Positions 11,114 through 23,580 of a stretch of 64,000 nucleotides of DNA are shown here, piece after piece. The stretch is from Odiellus spinosus (lineage: Eukaryota > Arthropoda > Arachnida > Opiliones > Phalangiidae), in assembly GCA_963920705.1 (NCBI GenBank), contig CAWUCO010000060.1, positions 806,001-870,000 on the forward strand. The letters run 5' to 3'. Below the pieces are notes generated by a model. That model searched no databases. It was given only the letters and a program-made list of their open reading frames with translations, and was not told the origin of the DNA. A program made the translations under genes and the position numbers. Numbering within the stretch: position 1 is the first letter of the stretch; every line of letters begins with the position of its first letter.

Positions 11114-13499
11114 CTATACTTGGGAAATTTGTAAATCTATACTTGGGAAATTTGTAAATCTATACTTGGGAAATTTGTAAATCTATACTTGGGAAATTTG
11201 TAAATCTATACTTGGGAAATTTGTAAATCTATACTTGGGAAATTTGTAAATCTATACTTGGGAAATTTGTAAATCTATACTTGGGAAATTTGTAAATCTA
11301 TACTTGGGAAATTTGTAAATCTATACTTGGGAAATTTGTGGATCTATACTTGGGAAATTTGTAAATCTATACTTGGGAAATTTGTAAATCTATACTTGGG
11401 AAATTTGTAAATCTATACTTGGGAAATTTTTAGATTTATACTTGAGAAATTTGTAAATCTATACTTGGGAAATTTGTAAATCTATACTTGGGAAATTTGT
11501 AAATCTATACTTGTGAAATTTGTAAAACTATACTTGGGAAATTTGTGGATCTATACTTGGGAAATTTGTGGATCTATACTTGGGAAATTTTTGGATCTAT
11601 ACTTGGGAAATTTGTGGATCTATACTTGGGAAATTTGTGGATCTATACTTGGGAAATTTGTGGATCTATACTTAGGAAATTTGTGGATTTATACTTGGGA
11701 AATTTGTAAATCTATACTTGGGAAATTTATGGATCTATACTTGGGAAATTTGTGGATCTATACTTAGGAAATTTGTGGATCTATACTTGGGAAATTTGTA
11801 AATCTATACTTGGGAAATTTGTAAATCTATACTTGGGAAATTTGTGGATCTATACTTGGGAAATTTGTGGATCTATACTTGGGAAATTTGTGGATAAATA
11901 CTTGGGAAATTTGTTTATAAATACTTGGGAAATTTGTGGAAAAATACTTGGGAAATTTGTGGATCTTTACTTGCGAAATTTGTGGATCTATACTAGGGAA
12001 ATTTGTAAATCTATACTTGGGAAATTTGTAAATCTATACTTGGGAAATTTGTAAATCTATACTTGGGAAATTTGTAAATCTATACTTGGGAAATTTGTGG
12101 ATCTATACTTGGGAAATTTGTGGAGCTATACTTGGGAAATTTGTGGATAAATACTTGGGAAATTTGTTTATAAATACTTGGGAAATTTGTGGAAAAATAC
12201 TTAGGAAATTTGTGGATCTTTACTTGCGAAATTTGTGGATCTATACTAGGGAAATTTGTAAATCTATACTTGGGATATTTGTAAATCTATACTTTGGAAA
12301 TTTGTAAATCTATACTTGGGAAATTTGTAAACCTATACTTGGGAAATTTGTAAATCTATAATTGGGAAATTTGTAAATCTATACTTGGGAAATTTGTGGA
12401 TTTATACTTGGGAAATTTGTGGATCTATACTTGGGAAATTTATGGATCTATACTTGGGAAATTTGTAGATCTATACTTAGGAAATTTGTGGATCTATACT
12501 TGGGAAATTTGTAAATCTATACTTGGGAAATTTGTAAATCTATACTTGGGAAATTTGTAAATCTATACTTGGGAAATTTGTAAATCTATACTTGGGAAAT
12601 TTGTAAATCTATACTTGGGAAATTTGTAAATCTATACTTGGGAAATTTGTAAATCTATACTTGGGAAATTTGTGGATAAATACTTGGGAAATTTGTGGAT
12701 AAATACTTGGGAAATTTGTTTATAAATACTTGGGAAATGTGTGGATAAATACTTGGGAAATTTGTGGATCTATACTTGGGAAATTTGTGGATCTATACTT
12801 GGGAAATTTGTGGATCTATACTTGGGAAATTTGTGGATCTATACTTGGGAAATTTGTGGATCTATACTTGGGAAATTTGTGGATAAATACTTGGGAAATT
12901 TGTAAATCTATACTTGGGAAATTTTTAAATCTAAACTTGGGAAATTTTTAAATCTAAACTTGGGAAATTTGTAAATCTATACTTGGGAAATTTGTAAATC
13001 TACACTTGGGAAATTTGTAAATCTATATTTGGGAAATTTTTAAATTTATACTTGAGAAATTTGTATATCTATACTTGGGAAATTTGTAAATCTATACTTG
13101 GGAAATTTGTAAATCTATACTTGGGAAATTTGTTAAACTATACTTGGGAAATTTTTGGATCTATACTTGGGAAATTTGTGGATCTATACTTTGGAAATTT
13201 GTAAATCTATACTTGGGAAATTTGTGGATCTATACTTGGGAAATTTGTAAATCTATACTTGGGAAATTTGCAAATCTATACTTGGGAAATTTGTAAATCT
13301 ATACTTGGGAAATTTGTAAATTTATACTTGGGAAATTTGTAAATCAATACCTGGGAAATTTGTAAATCATTACTTGTGAAATTTGTAAAACTATACTTGG
13401 GAAATTTGTAGATCTATACTTGGGAAATTTGTGGATCTATACTTTGGAAATTTGTAAATCTATACTTGGGAAATTTGTAAATCTATGCTTGGGAAATTT

Positions 13500-14350
13500 G
13501 TAAATCTATACTTTGGAAATTTGTAAATCTATACTTGGGAAATTTGTGGATAAATACTTGGGAAATTTGTGGATAAATACTTGGGAAATTTGTTTATAAA
13601 TACTTGGGAAATTTGTGGATAAATACTTGGGAAATTTGTGGATCTATACTTGGGAAATTTGTGGATCTATACTTGGGAAATTTGTGGATCTATACTTGGG
13701 AAATTTGTGGATCTATACTTGGGAAATTTGTGGATCTATACTTGGGAAATTTTTGGATCTATACTTGGGAAATTTGTGGATCTATACTTGGGAAATTAAT
13801 GGATCTATACTTGGGAAATTTGTAAATCTATACTTGGGAAATTTGTAAATCTATACTTGGGAAATTTGTGGATAAATACTTGGGAAATTTGTGGATAAAT
13901 ACTTGGGAAATTTGTTTATAAATACTTGGGAAATGTGTGGATAAATACTTGGGAAATTTGTGGATCTATACTTGGGAAATTTGTGGATCTATACTTGGGA
14001 AATTTGTGGATCTATACTTGGGAAATTTGTGGATCTATACTTGGGAAATTTGTGGATAAATACTTGGGAAATTTGTGGATAAATACTTGGGAAATTTGTA
14101 AATCTAAACTTGGGAAATTTGTAAATCTATACTTGGGAAATTTGTAAATTTACACTTGGGAAATTTGTAAATCTATATTTGGGAAATTTTTAAATTTATA
14201 CTTGAGAAATTTGTAAATCTATACTTGGGAAATTTGTAAATCTATACTTGGGAAATTTATAAATCTATACTTGTGAAATTTGTTAAACTATACTTGGGAA
14301 ATTTGTGGATCTATACTTGGGAAATTTGTGGATCTATACTTTGAAAATTT
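13500..14350 (+). repeat. HOR segment also present at 39.25-40.1 kb
   Basis: The order is C, C, D, C, B run with one TTTTTGG, a rare TTAATGG monomer (13796), A, A, C, C, D, GAAATGTGTGG, C, B x4, C, C, CTAAACTTGGG, A, ACACTTGGG, CTATATTTGGG, TTTTTAAATTTATACTTGAG, A, A, TATAAATC, CTATACTTGTG, GTTAAAC. It recurs at 39.25-40.1 kb at an offset of 25,745 bp (TTAATGG at 39541). A related shorter version lies at 26.0-26.5 kb (TTAATGG at 26052). It holds stop-free B stretches of 73-77 codons that I do not treat as genes. Confidence 0.75.
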
Positions 14351-14579
14351 GTAAATCTATACTTGGGAAATTTGTAAATCAATACTTGGGAAATTTGTAA
14401 ATCAATACTTGTGAAATTTGTAAAACTATACTTGGGAAATTTGTGGATCTATACTTGGGAAATTTGTGGATCTATACTTGGGAAATTTGTGGATCTATAC
14501 TTGGGAAATTTGTAAATCTATACTTGGGAAATTTGTAAATCAATACTTGGGAAATTTGTAAATCAATACTTGTGAAATT

Positions 14580-17080
14580 TGTAAAACTATACTTGGGAAA
14601 TTTGTGGATCTATACTTGGGAAATTTGTGGATCTATACTTTGGAAATTTATAAATCTATACTTGGGAAATTTGTAAATCTATACTTGGGAAATTTGTAAA
14701 TCTATACTTGGGAAATTTGTAAATCTATACTTGGGAAATTTGTGGATCTATACTTGGGAAATTTGTGGATCTATACTTGGGAAATTTGTGGATAAATACT
14801 TGGGAAATTTGTTTATAAATACTTGGGAAATTTGTGGAAAAATACTTGGGAAATTTGTGGATCTTTACTTGCGAAATTTGTGGATCTATACTTGGGAAAT
14901 TTGTAAATCTATACTTGGGAAATTTGTAAATCTATAGTTTGGAAATTTGTAAATCTATACTTGGGAAATTTGTAAATCTATACTTGGGAAATTTGTAAAT
15001 CTATACTTGGGAAATTTGTGGATCTATACTTTGGAAATTTGTAAATCTATACTTGGGAAATTTGTGGATCTATACTTGGGAATATTGTGGATCTATACTT
15101 GGGAAATTTATGGATCTATACTTGGGAAATTTGTGGATCTATACTTGGGAAATTTGTAAATCTAAACTTGGGAAATTTGTAAATCTATACTTGGGAAATT
15201 TGTAAATCTATAATTGGGAAATTTGTAAATCTATACTTGGGAAATTTGTAAATCTATACTTGGGAAATTTGTGGATAAATACTTGGGAAATTTGTGGATA
15301 AATACTTGGGAAATTTGTTTATAAATACTTGGGAAATTTGTTTATAAATACTTTTGAAATTTGTGGATCTATACTTGGGAAATTTGTGGATCTATACTTG
15401 GGAAATTTGTGGATCTATACTTGGGAAATTTGTGGATCTATACTTGGGAAATTTTTGGATCTATACTTGGGAAATTTGTGGATCTATACTTGGGAAATTT
15501 GTGGATCTATACTTGGGAAATTTGTAAATCTATACTTGGGAAATTTGTGGATCTATACTTGGGAAATTTGTGGATCTATACTTGGGAAATTTGTGGATCT
15601 ATACTTGGGAAATTTGTGGATCTATACTTGGGAAATTTGTGGATAAATACTTGGGAAATTTGTGGATCTATACTTGGGAAATTTGTGGATCTATACTTGG
15701 GAAATTTGTGGATCTATACTTGGGAAATTTGTGGATCTATACTTGGGAAATTTGTGGATCTATACTTGGGAAATTTGTGGATAAATACTTGGGAAATTTG
15801 TAAATCTATACTTGGGAAATTTATAAATCTAAACTTGGGAAATTTGTAAATCTATACTTGGGAAATTTGTAAATCTACACTTGGGAAATTTGTAAATCTA
15901 TATTTGGGAAATTTTTAAATTTATACTTGAGAAATTTGTAAATCTATACTTGGGAAATTTGTAAATCTATACTTGGGAAATTTATAAATCTATACTTGTG
16001 AAATTTGTTAAACTATACTTGGGAAATTTGTGGATCTATACTTGGGAAATTTGTGGATCTATACTTTGGAAATTTGTGGATCTATACTTGGGAAATTTGT
16101 GGATCTATACTTGGGAAATTTGTAAATCTATACTTGGGAAATTTGTAAATCTATACTTGGGAAATTTGTAAATCAATACTTGGAAATTTGTAAATCAATA
16201 CTTGTGAAATTTGTAAAACTATACTTGGGAAATTTGTGGATCTATACTTGGGAAATTTGTGGATCTATACTTTGGAAATTTATAAATCTATACTTGGGAA
16301 ATTTGTAAATCTATACTTGGGAAATTTGTAAATCTATACTTGGGAAATTTGTAAATCTATACTTGGGAAATTTGTAAATCTATACTTGGGAAATTTGTGG
16401 ATCTATACTTGGGAAATTTGTGGATCTATACTTGGGAAATTTGTGGATAAATACTTGGGAAATTTGTTTATAAATACTTGGGAAATTTGTGGAAAAATAC
16501 TTGGGAAATTTGTGGATCTTTACTTGCGAAATTTGTGGATCTATACTTGGGAAATTTGTAAATCTATACTTGGGAAATTTGTAAATCTATACTTTGGAAA
16601 TTTGTAAATCTATACTTGGGAAATTTGTAAATCTATACTTGGGAAATTTGTAAATCTATACTTGGGAAATTTGTAAATCTATACTTGGGAAATTTGTGGA
16701 TCTATACTTGGGAATATTGTGGATCTATACTTGGGAAATTTATGGATCTATACTTGGGAAATTTGTGGATCTATACTTGGGAAATTTGTAAATCTATACT
16801 TGGGAAATTTGTAAATCTATACTTGGGAAATTTGTAAATCTATAAATGGGAAATTTGTAAATCTATACTTGGGAAATTTGTAAATCTATACTTGGGAAAT
16901 TTGTGGATAAATACTTGGGAAATTTGTGGATAAATACTTGGGAAATTTGTGGATAAATACTTGGGAAATTTGTTTATAAATACTTGGGAAATTTGTGGAT
17001 AAATACTTGGGAAATTTGTGGATCTATACTTGGGAAATTTGTGGATCTATACTTGGGAAATTTGTGGATCTATACTTTGG
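14580..17080 (+). repeat. Composite HOR, two related units ~1.65 kb apart
   Basis: Blocks at about 14.58-15.3 and 16.2-16.98 kb share CAATACTTGTG, AAAACTATAC, B, B, ATACTTTGG, TATAAATC, A run, B, B, C, D, E, TTTACTTGCG, B, A, A, a TTTGG monomer, A's, GGGAATATTG, TTTATGG, B, A's. The offset between the stop-free B/C/D/E parts is 1,655 bp (72 monomers minus 1 bp). The 1-bp deficit comes from the 22-bp monomer CAATACTTGGAAATTTG at about 16175. A rare CTATAAATGGG monomer at about 16840 recurs at 21232, 22911 and 43574. Confidence 0.7.
15320..15850 (+). repeat. B-rich block with long open frames, no gene inferred
   Basis: Two adjacent D monomers (TTTATAAATAC, about 15318-15350) lead into roughly twenty mostly B monomers, with one TTTTTGG, one A and two C monomers. 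Because B changes the A monomer's TAA to TGG, all plus-strand frames stay open at once: 105 codons at 15329-15646, 162 at 15361-15849, 77 at 15570-15803. All three read the same 23-residue cycle (LGNLWIYTWEICGSILGKF then VDLY), as expected when a 23-bp unit is read in three registers. Starts are TTG or GTG, not ATG. The minus strand keeps a TAG in each CTATAC. I read this as a structural by-product. Confidence 0.85.
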
Positions 17081-17082
17081 AA

Positions 17083-20000
17083 ATTTGTAAATCTATACTT
17101 GGGAAATTTGTGGATCTATACTTGGGAATATTGTGGATCTATACTTGGGAAATTTATGGATCTATACTTGGGAAATTTGTGGACCTATACTTGGGAAATT
17201 TGTAAATCTATACTTGGGAAATTTGTAAATCTATACTTGGGAAATTTGTAAATCTATAATTGGGAAATTTGTAAATCTATACTTGGGAAATTTGTAAATC
17301 TATACTTGGGAAATTTGTGGATAAATACTTGGGAAATTTGTGGATAAATACTTGGGAAATTTGTTTATAAATACTTTTGAAATTTGTGGATCTATACTTG
17401 GGAAATTTGTGGATCTATACTTGGGAAATTTGTGGATCTATACTTGGGAAATTTGTGGATCTATACTTGGGAAATTTGTGGATCTATACTTGGGAAATTT
17501 TTGGATCTATACTTGGGAAATTTGTGGATCTATACTTGGGAAATTTGTAAATCAATACTTGGGAAATTTGTGGATCTATACTTGGGAAATTTGTGGATCT
17601 ATACTTGGGAAATTTGTGGATCTATACTTGGGAAATTTGTGGATCTATACTTGGGAAATTTGTGGATCTATACTTGGGAAATTTGTGGATAAATACTTGG
17701 GAAATTTGTGGATCTATACTTGGGAAATTTGTGGATCTATACTTGGGAAATTTGTGGATCTATACTTGGGAAATTTGTGGATCTATACTTGGGAAATTTG
17801 TGGATCTATACTTGGGAAATTTGTGGATAAATACTTGGGAAATTTGTAAATCTATACTTGGGAAATTTGTAAATCTAAAATTGGGAAATTTGTAAATCTA
17901 TACTTGGGAAATTTGTAAATCTACACTTGGGAAATTTGTAAATCTATATTTGGGAAATTTTTAAATTTATACTTGAGAAATTTGTAAATCTATACTTGGG
18001 AAATTTGTAAATCTATACTTGGGAAATTTATAAATCTATACTTGTGAAATATGTTAAACTATACTTGGGAAATTTGTGGATCTATACTTGGGAAATTTGT
18101 GGATCTATACTTTGGAAATTTGTAAATCAATACTTGGGAAATTTGTGGATCTATACTTGGGAAATTTGTAAATCTATACTTGGGAAATTTGTAAATCTAT
18201 ACTTGGGAAATTTGTAAATCTATACTTGGGAAATTTGTAAATCTATACTTGGGAAATTTGTGGATCTATACTTGGGAATATTGTGGATCTATACTTGGGA
18301 AATTTATGGATCTATACTTGGGAAATTTGTGGACCTATACTTGGGAAATTTGTAAATCTATACTTGGGAAATTTGTAAATCTATACTTGGGAAATTTGTA
18401 AATCTATAATTGGGAAATTTGTAAATCTATACTTGGGAAATTTGTGGATCTATACTTGGGAATATTGTGGATCTATACTTGGGAAATTTATGGATCTATA
18501 CTTGGGAAATTTGTGGACCTATACTTGGGAAATTTGTAAATCTATACTTGGGAAATTTGTAAATCTATACTTGGGAAATTTGTAAATCTATAATTGGGAA
18601 ATTTGTAAATCTATACTTGGGAAATTTGTAAATCTATACTTGGGAAATTTGTGGATAAATACTTGGGAAATTTGTGGATAAATACTTGGGAAATTTGTTT
18701 ATAAATACTTTTGAAATTTGTGGATCTATACTTGGGAAATTTGTGGATCTATACTTGGGAAATTTGTGGATCTATACTTGGGAAATTTGTGGATCTATAC
18801 TTGGGAAATTTGTGGATCTATACTTGGGAAATTTTTGGATCTATACTTGGGAAATTTGTGGATCTATACTTGGGAAATTTGTAAATCAATACTTGGGAAA
18901 TTTGTGGATCTATACTTGGGAAATTTGTGGATCTATACTTGGGAAATTTGTGGATCTATACTTGGGAAATTTGTGGATCTATACTTGGGAAATTTGTGGA
19001 TCTATACTTGGGAAATTTGTGGATAAATACTTGGGAAATTTGTGGATCTATACTTGGGAAATTTGTGGATCTATACTTGGGAAATTTGTGGATCTATACT
19101 TGGGAAATTTGTGGATCTATACTTGGGAAATTTGTGGATCTATACTTGGGAAATTTGTGGATAAATACTTGGGAAATTTGTAAATCTATACTTGGGAAAT
19201 TTGTAAATCTAAAATTGGGAAATTTGTAAATCTATACTTGGGAAATTTGTAAATCTACACTTGGGAAATTTGTAAATCTATATTTGGGAAATTTTTAAAT
19301 TTATACTTGAGAAATTTGTAAATCTATACTTGGGAAATTTGTAAATCTATACTTGGGAAATTTATAAATCTATACTTGTGAAATATGTTAAACTATACTT
19401 GGGAAATTTGTGGATCTATACTTGGGAAATTTGTGGATCTATACTTTGGAAATTTGTAAATCAATACTTGGGAAATTTGTGGATCTATACTTGGGAAATT
19501 TGTAAATCTATACTTGGGAAATTTGTAAATCTATACTTGGGAAATTTGTAAATCTATACTTGGGAAATTTGTAAATCTATACTTGGGAAATTTGTGGATC
19601 TATACTTGGGAATATTGTGGATCTATACTTGGGAAATTTATGGATCTATACTTGGGAAATTTGTGGACCTATACTTGGGAAATTTGTAAATCTATACTTG
19701 GGAAATTTGTAAATCTATACTTGGGAAATTTGTAAATCTATAATTGGGAAATTTGTAAATCTATACTTGGGAAATTTGTAAATCTATACTTGGGAAATTT
19801 GTGGATAAATACTTGGGAAATTTGTGGATAAATACTTGGGAAATTTGTTTATAAATACTTTTGAAATTTGTGGATCTATACTTGGGAAATTTGTGGATCT
19901 ATACTTGGGAAATTTGTGGATCTATACTTGGGAAATTTGTGGATCTATACTTGGGAAATTTGTGGATCTATACTTGGGAAATTTTTGGATCTATACTTGG

Positions 20001-20716
20001 GAAATTTGTGGATCTATACTTGGGAAATTTGTGGATCTATACTTGGGAAATTTGTAAATCAATACTTGGGAAATTTGTGGATCTATACTTGGGAAATTTG
20101 TGGATCTATACTTGGGAAATTTGTGGATCTATACTTGGGAAATTTGTGGATCTATACTTGGGAAATTTGTGGATAAATACTTGGGAAATTTGTGGATCTA
20201 TACTTGGGAAATTTGTGGATCTATACTTGGGAAATTTGTGGATCTATACTTGGGAAATTTGTGGATCTATACTTGGGAAATTTGTGGATCTATACTTGGG
20301 AAATTTGTGGATAAATACTTGGGAAATTTGTAAATCTATACTTGGGAAATTTGTAAATCTAAAATTGGGAAATTTGTAAATCTATACTTGGGAAATTTGT
20401 AAATCTACACTTGGGAAATTTGTAAATCTATATTTGGGAAATTTTTAAATTTATACTTGAGAAATTTGTAAATCTATACTTGGGAAATTTGTAAATCTAT
20501 ACTTGGGAAATTTATAAATCTATACTTGTGAAATATGTTAAACTATACTTGGGAAATTTGTGGATCTATACTTGGGAAATTTGTGGATCTATACTTTGGA
20601 AATTTGTAAATCAATACTTGGGAAATTTGTGGATCTATACTTGGGAAATTTGTAAATCTATACTTGGGAAATTTGTAAATCTATACTTGGGAAATTTGTA
20701 AATCTATACTTGGGAA
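17083..20716 (+). repeat. 1,150-bp HOR in three tandem copies plus an extra 184-bp piece
   Basis: The GTGGACC marker monomer is at 17181, 18331, 18515 and 19665, spacings of 1150, 184 and 1150 bp (50, 8 and 50 monomers). The GGGAATATTG monomers follow the same spacing (17121, 18271, 18455, 19605). The layout is copy a about 17083-18232, an extra 8-monomer copy of the unit's start at about 18233-18416, copy b about 18417-19566, and copy c about 19567-20716. Copies a and b appear identical where compared. In copy c the CAATACTTGGG monomer sits one position later in the B run, with total length unchanged. Each copy holds one long stop-free B block. Exact edges are uncertain by up to a few monomers. 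Confidence 0.88.
19824..20379 (+). repeat. B-rich block with the longest open frame in the window (172 codons)
   Basis: This is the B block of the third 1,150-bp copy: D, a CTTTTGAAATTTG monomer, B x5, TTTTTGG, B x2, CAATAC, B x4, C, B x5, C, A, then CTAAAATTGGG. Open frames of 172 codons (19861-20379), 102 codons (19868-20176) and two of 77 codons (19824-20057 and 20100-20333) overlap in different registers, and all encode the same LGNLWIYTWEIC... cycle. Two equivalent blocks lie at 17340-17895 and 18674-19229, with open frames of 169, 102 and 100 codons each. No ATG start, ribosome-binding context, intron or codon bias distinguishes one frame, so no gene is called. Confidence 0.85.
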
Positions 20717-23580
20717 ATTTGTAAATCTATACTTGGGAAATTTGTAAATCAATACTTGGAAATTTGTAAATCAATACTTGTGAAATTTGTAAAACTATAC
20801 TTGGGAAATTTGTGGATCTATACTTGGGAAATTTGTGGATCTATACTTTGGAAATTTATAAATCTATACTTGGGAAATTTGTAAATCTATACTTGGGAAA
20901 TTTGTAAATCTATACTTGGGAAATTTGTAAATCTATACTTGGGAAATTTGTAAATCTATACTTGGGAAATTTGTGGATCTATACTTGGGAAATTTGTGGA
21001 TCTATACTTGGGAAATTTGTGGATAAATACTTGGGAAATTTGTTTATAAATACTTGGGAAATTTGTGGAAAAATACTTGGGAAATTTGTGGATCTTTACT
21101 TGGGAAATTTGTGGATCTATACTTGGGAAATTTGTAAATCTATACTTGGGAAATTTGTAAATCTATACTTTGGAAATTTGTAAATCTATACTTGGGAAAT
21201 TTGTAAATCTATACTTGGGAAATTTGTAAATCTATAAATGGGAAATTTGTAAATCTATACTTGGGAAATTTGTAAATCTATACTTGGGAAATTTGTAAAT
21301 CTATACTTGGGAAATTTGTGGATAAATACTCGGGAAATTTGTGGATAAATACTTGGGAAATTTGTGGATCTATACTTGGGAAATTTGTGGATCTATACTT
21401 GGGAAATTTGTGGATCTATACTTGGGAAATTTGTGGATCTATACTTGGGAAATTTGTGGATCTATACTTGGGAAATTTGTGGATCTATACTTGGGAAATT
21501 TTTGGATCTATACTTGGGAAATTTGTGGATCTATACTTGGGAAATTTGTGGATCTATACTTGGGAAATTTGTGGATCTATACTTGGGAAATTTGTGGATC
21601 TATACTTGGGAAATTTGTGGATCTATACTTGGGAAATTTGTGGATCTATACTTGGGAAATTTGTGGATAAATACTTGGGAAATTTGTAAATCTATGCTTG
21701 GGAAATTTGTAAATCTATACTTGGGAAATTTGTAAATCTATACTTGGGAAATTTGTAAATCTATACTTGGGAAATTTGTAAATCTATACTTGGGAAATTT
21801 TTAAATTTATACTTGTGAAATTTGTAAATCTATACTTGGGAAATTTGTAAATCTATACTTGTGAAATTTGTTAAACTATACTTGGGAAATTTGTGGATCT
21901 ATACTTGGGAAATTTGTGGATCTATACTTGGGAAATTTGTGGATCTATACTTGGGAAATTTGTGGATAAATACTTGGGAAATTTGTAAATCTATACTTGG
22001 GAAATTTGTAAATCTAAACTTGGGAAATTTGTAAATCTATACTTGGGAAATTTGTAAATCTACACTTGGGAAATTTGTAAATCTATATTTGGGAAATTTT
22101 TAAATTTATACTTGAGAAATTTGTAAATCTATACTTGGGAAATTTGTAAATCTATACTTGGGAAATTTATAAATCTATACTTGTGAAATATGTTAAACTA
22201 TACTTGGGAAATTTGTGGATCTATACTTGGGAAATTTGTGGATCTATACTTTGGAAATTTGTAAATCAATACTTGGGAAATTTGTGGATCTATACTTGGG
22301 AAATTTGTAAATCTATACTTGGGAAATTTGTAAATCTATACTTGGGAAATTTGTAAATCTATACTTGGGAAATTTGTAAATCTATACTTGGGAAATTTGT
22401 AAATCAATACTTGGAAATTTGTAAATCAATACTTGTGAAATTTGTAAAACTATACTTGGGAAATTTGTGGATCTATACTTGGGAAATTTGTGGATCTATA
22501 CTTTGGAAATTTATAAATCTATACTTGGGAAATTTGTAAATCTATACTTGGGAAATTTGTAAATCTATACTTGGGAAATTTGTAAATCTATACTTGGGAA
22601 ATTTGTAAATCTATACTTGGGAAATTTGTGGATCTATACTTGGGAAATTTGTGGATCTATACTTGGGAAATTTGTGGATAAATACTTGGGAAATTTGTTT
22701 ATAAATACTTGGGAAATTTGTGGAAAAATACTTGGGAAATTTGTGGATCTTTACTTGGGAAATTTGTGGATCTATACTTGGGAAATTTGTAAATCTATAC
22801 TTGGGAAATTTGTAAATCTATACTTTGGAAATTTGTAAATCTATACTTGGGAAATTTGTAAATCTATACTTGGGAAATTTGTAAATCTATACTTGGGAAA
22901 TTTGTAAATCTATAAATGGGAAATTTGTAAATCTATACTTGGGAAATTTGTAAATCTATACTTGGGAAATTTGTGGATAAATACTCGGGAAATTTGTGGA
23001 TAAATACTTGAGAAATTTGTGGATAAATACTTGGGAAATTTGTGGATCTATACTTGGGAAATTTGTGGATCTATACTTGGGAAATTTGTGGATCTATACT
23101 TGGGAAATTTGTGGATCTATACTTGGGAAATTTGTGGATCTATACTTGGGAAATTTGTGGATCTATACTTGGGAAATTTGTGGATCTATACTTGGGAAAT
23201 TTGTGGATCTATACTTGGGAAATTTGTGGATCTATACTTGGGAAATTTGTGGATCTATACTTGGGAAATTTGTGGATCTATACTTGGGAAATTTGTGGAT
23301 CTATACTTGGGAAATTTGTGGATAAATACTTGGGAAATTTGTAAATCTATGCTTGGGAAATTTGTAAATCTATACTTGGGAAATTTGTAAATCTATACTT
23401 GGGAAATTTGTAAATCTATACTTGGGAAATTTGTAAATCTATACTTGGGAAATTTTTAAATTTATACTTGTGAAATTTGTAAATCTATACTTGGGAAATT
23501 TGTAAATCTATACTTGTGAAATTTGTTAAACTATACTTGGGAAATTTGTGGATCTATACTTGGGAAATTTGTGGATCTAT
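20240..23580 (+). repeat. 1,655/1,678-bp tandem duplication
   Basis: Copy 1 (about 20.24-21.89 kb) and copy 2 (about 21.90-23.58 kb) are adjacent. The GAAATATGTTAAAC marker is at 20530 and 22185, and the 22-bp CAATACTTGGAAATTTG monomer at 20751 and 22406, each 1,655 bp apart. Later parts differ by 1,678 (one extra monomer in copy 2). Order: C, A, CTAAA monomer, ACACTTGGG, TATTTGGG, TTTTTAAATTTATACTTGAG, A, A, TATAAATC, GTTAAAC, B, B, TTTGG, CAATAC, B, A run, 22-bp monomer, CAATACTTGTG, AAAAC, B, B, D/E cluster, CTATAAATGGG, then a long B run. Copy 2's B run (23042-23320) is about twelve identical B monomers. Copy 1's equivalent keeps one TTTTTGG monomer. Confidence 0.85.

Larger units (their letters stand above)
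3200..13065 (+). repeat. ~5.74-kb tandem duplication with nested repeats
   Basis: Markers of 3.20-8.94 kb recur in the same order from 8.94 kb to about 13.07 kb. A rare pair, ACTTGGAAAATTTGTGGATAAAT then ACTTAGGAAATTTGTTTAT, is at 3293 and 9037 (offset 5744). The TTTGAGAAAAATTTG monomer at 4792 recurs at 10536 (also 5744). The inverted monomer at 5129 recurs at 11073 (5944), and the TTTTTAGATTTATAC monomer at 6132 recurs at 11432 (5300). Copy 1 ends where copy 2 begins, so this is a direct tandem duplication. Copy 1 is longer because it carries two inner duplications (621 bp and about 1.2 kb). All offsets fit whole monomers once the +17-bp inversion insert, the +2 and the -8 and -1 indels are counted. 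Confidence 0.85.

Noticed and set aside
15361..15849. Open frames up to 172 codons as genes for a repetitive hydrophobic protein
   Set aside because: Same peptide cycle in all forward frames, GTG/TTG starts at repeat positions, ends exactly where A monomers return TAA, sister copies broken freely by A monomers (42.05 kb), and no gene-like flanks. Explained by the B variant alone.
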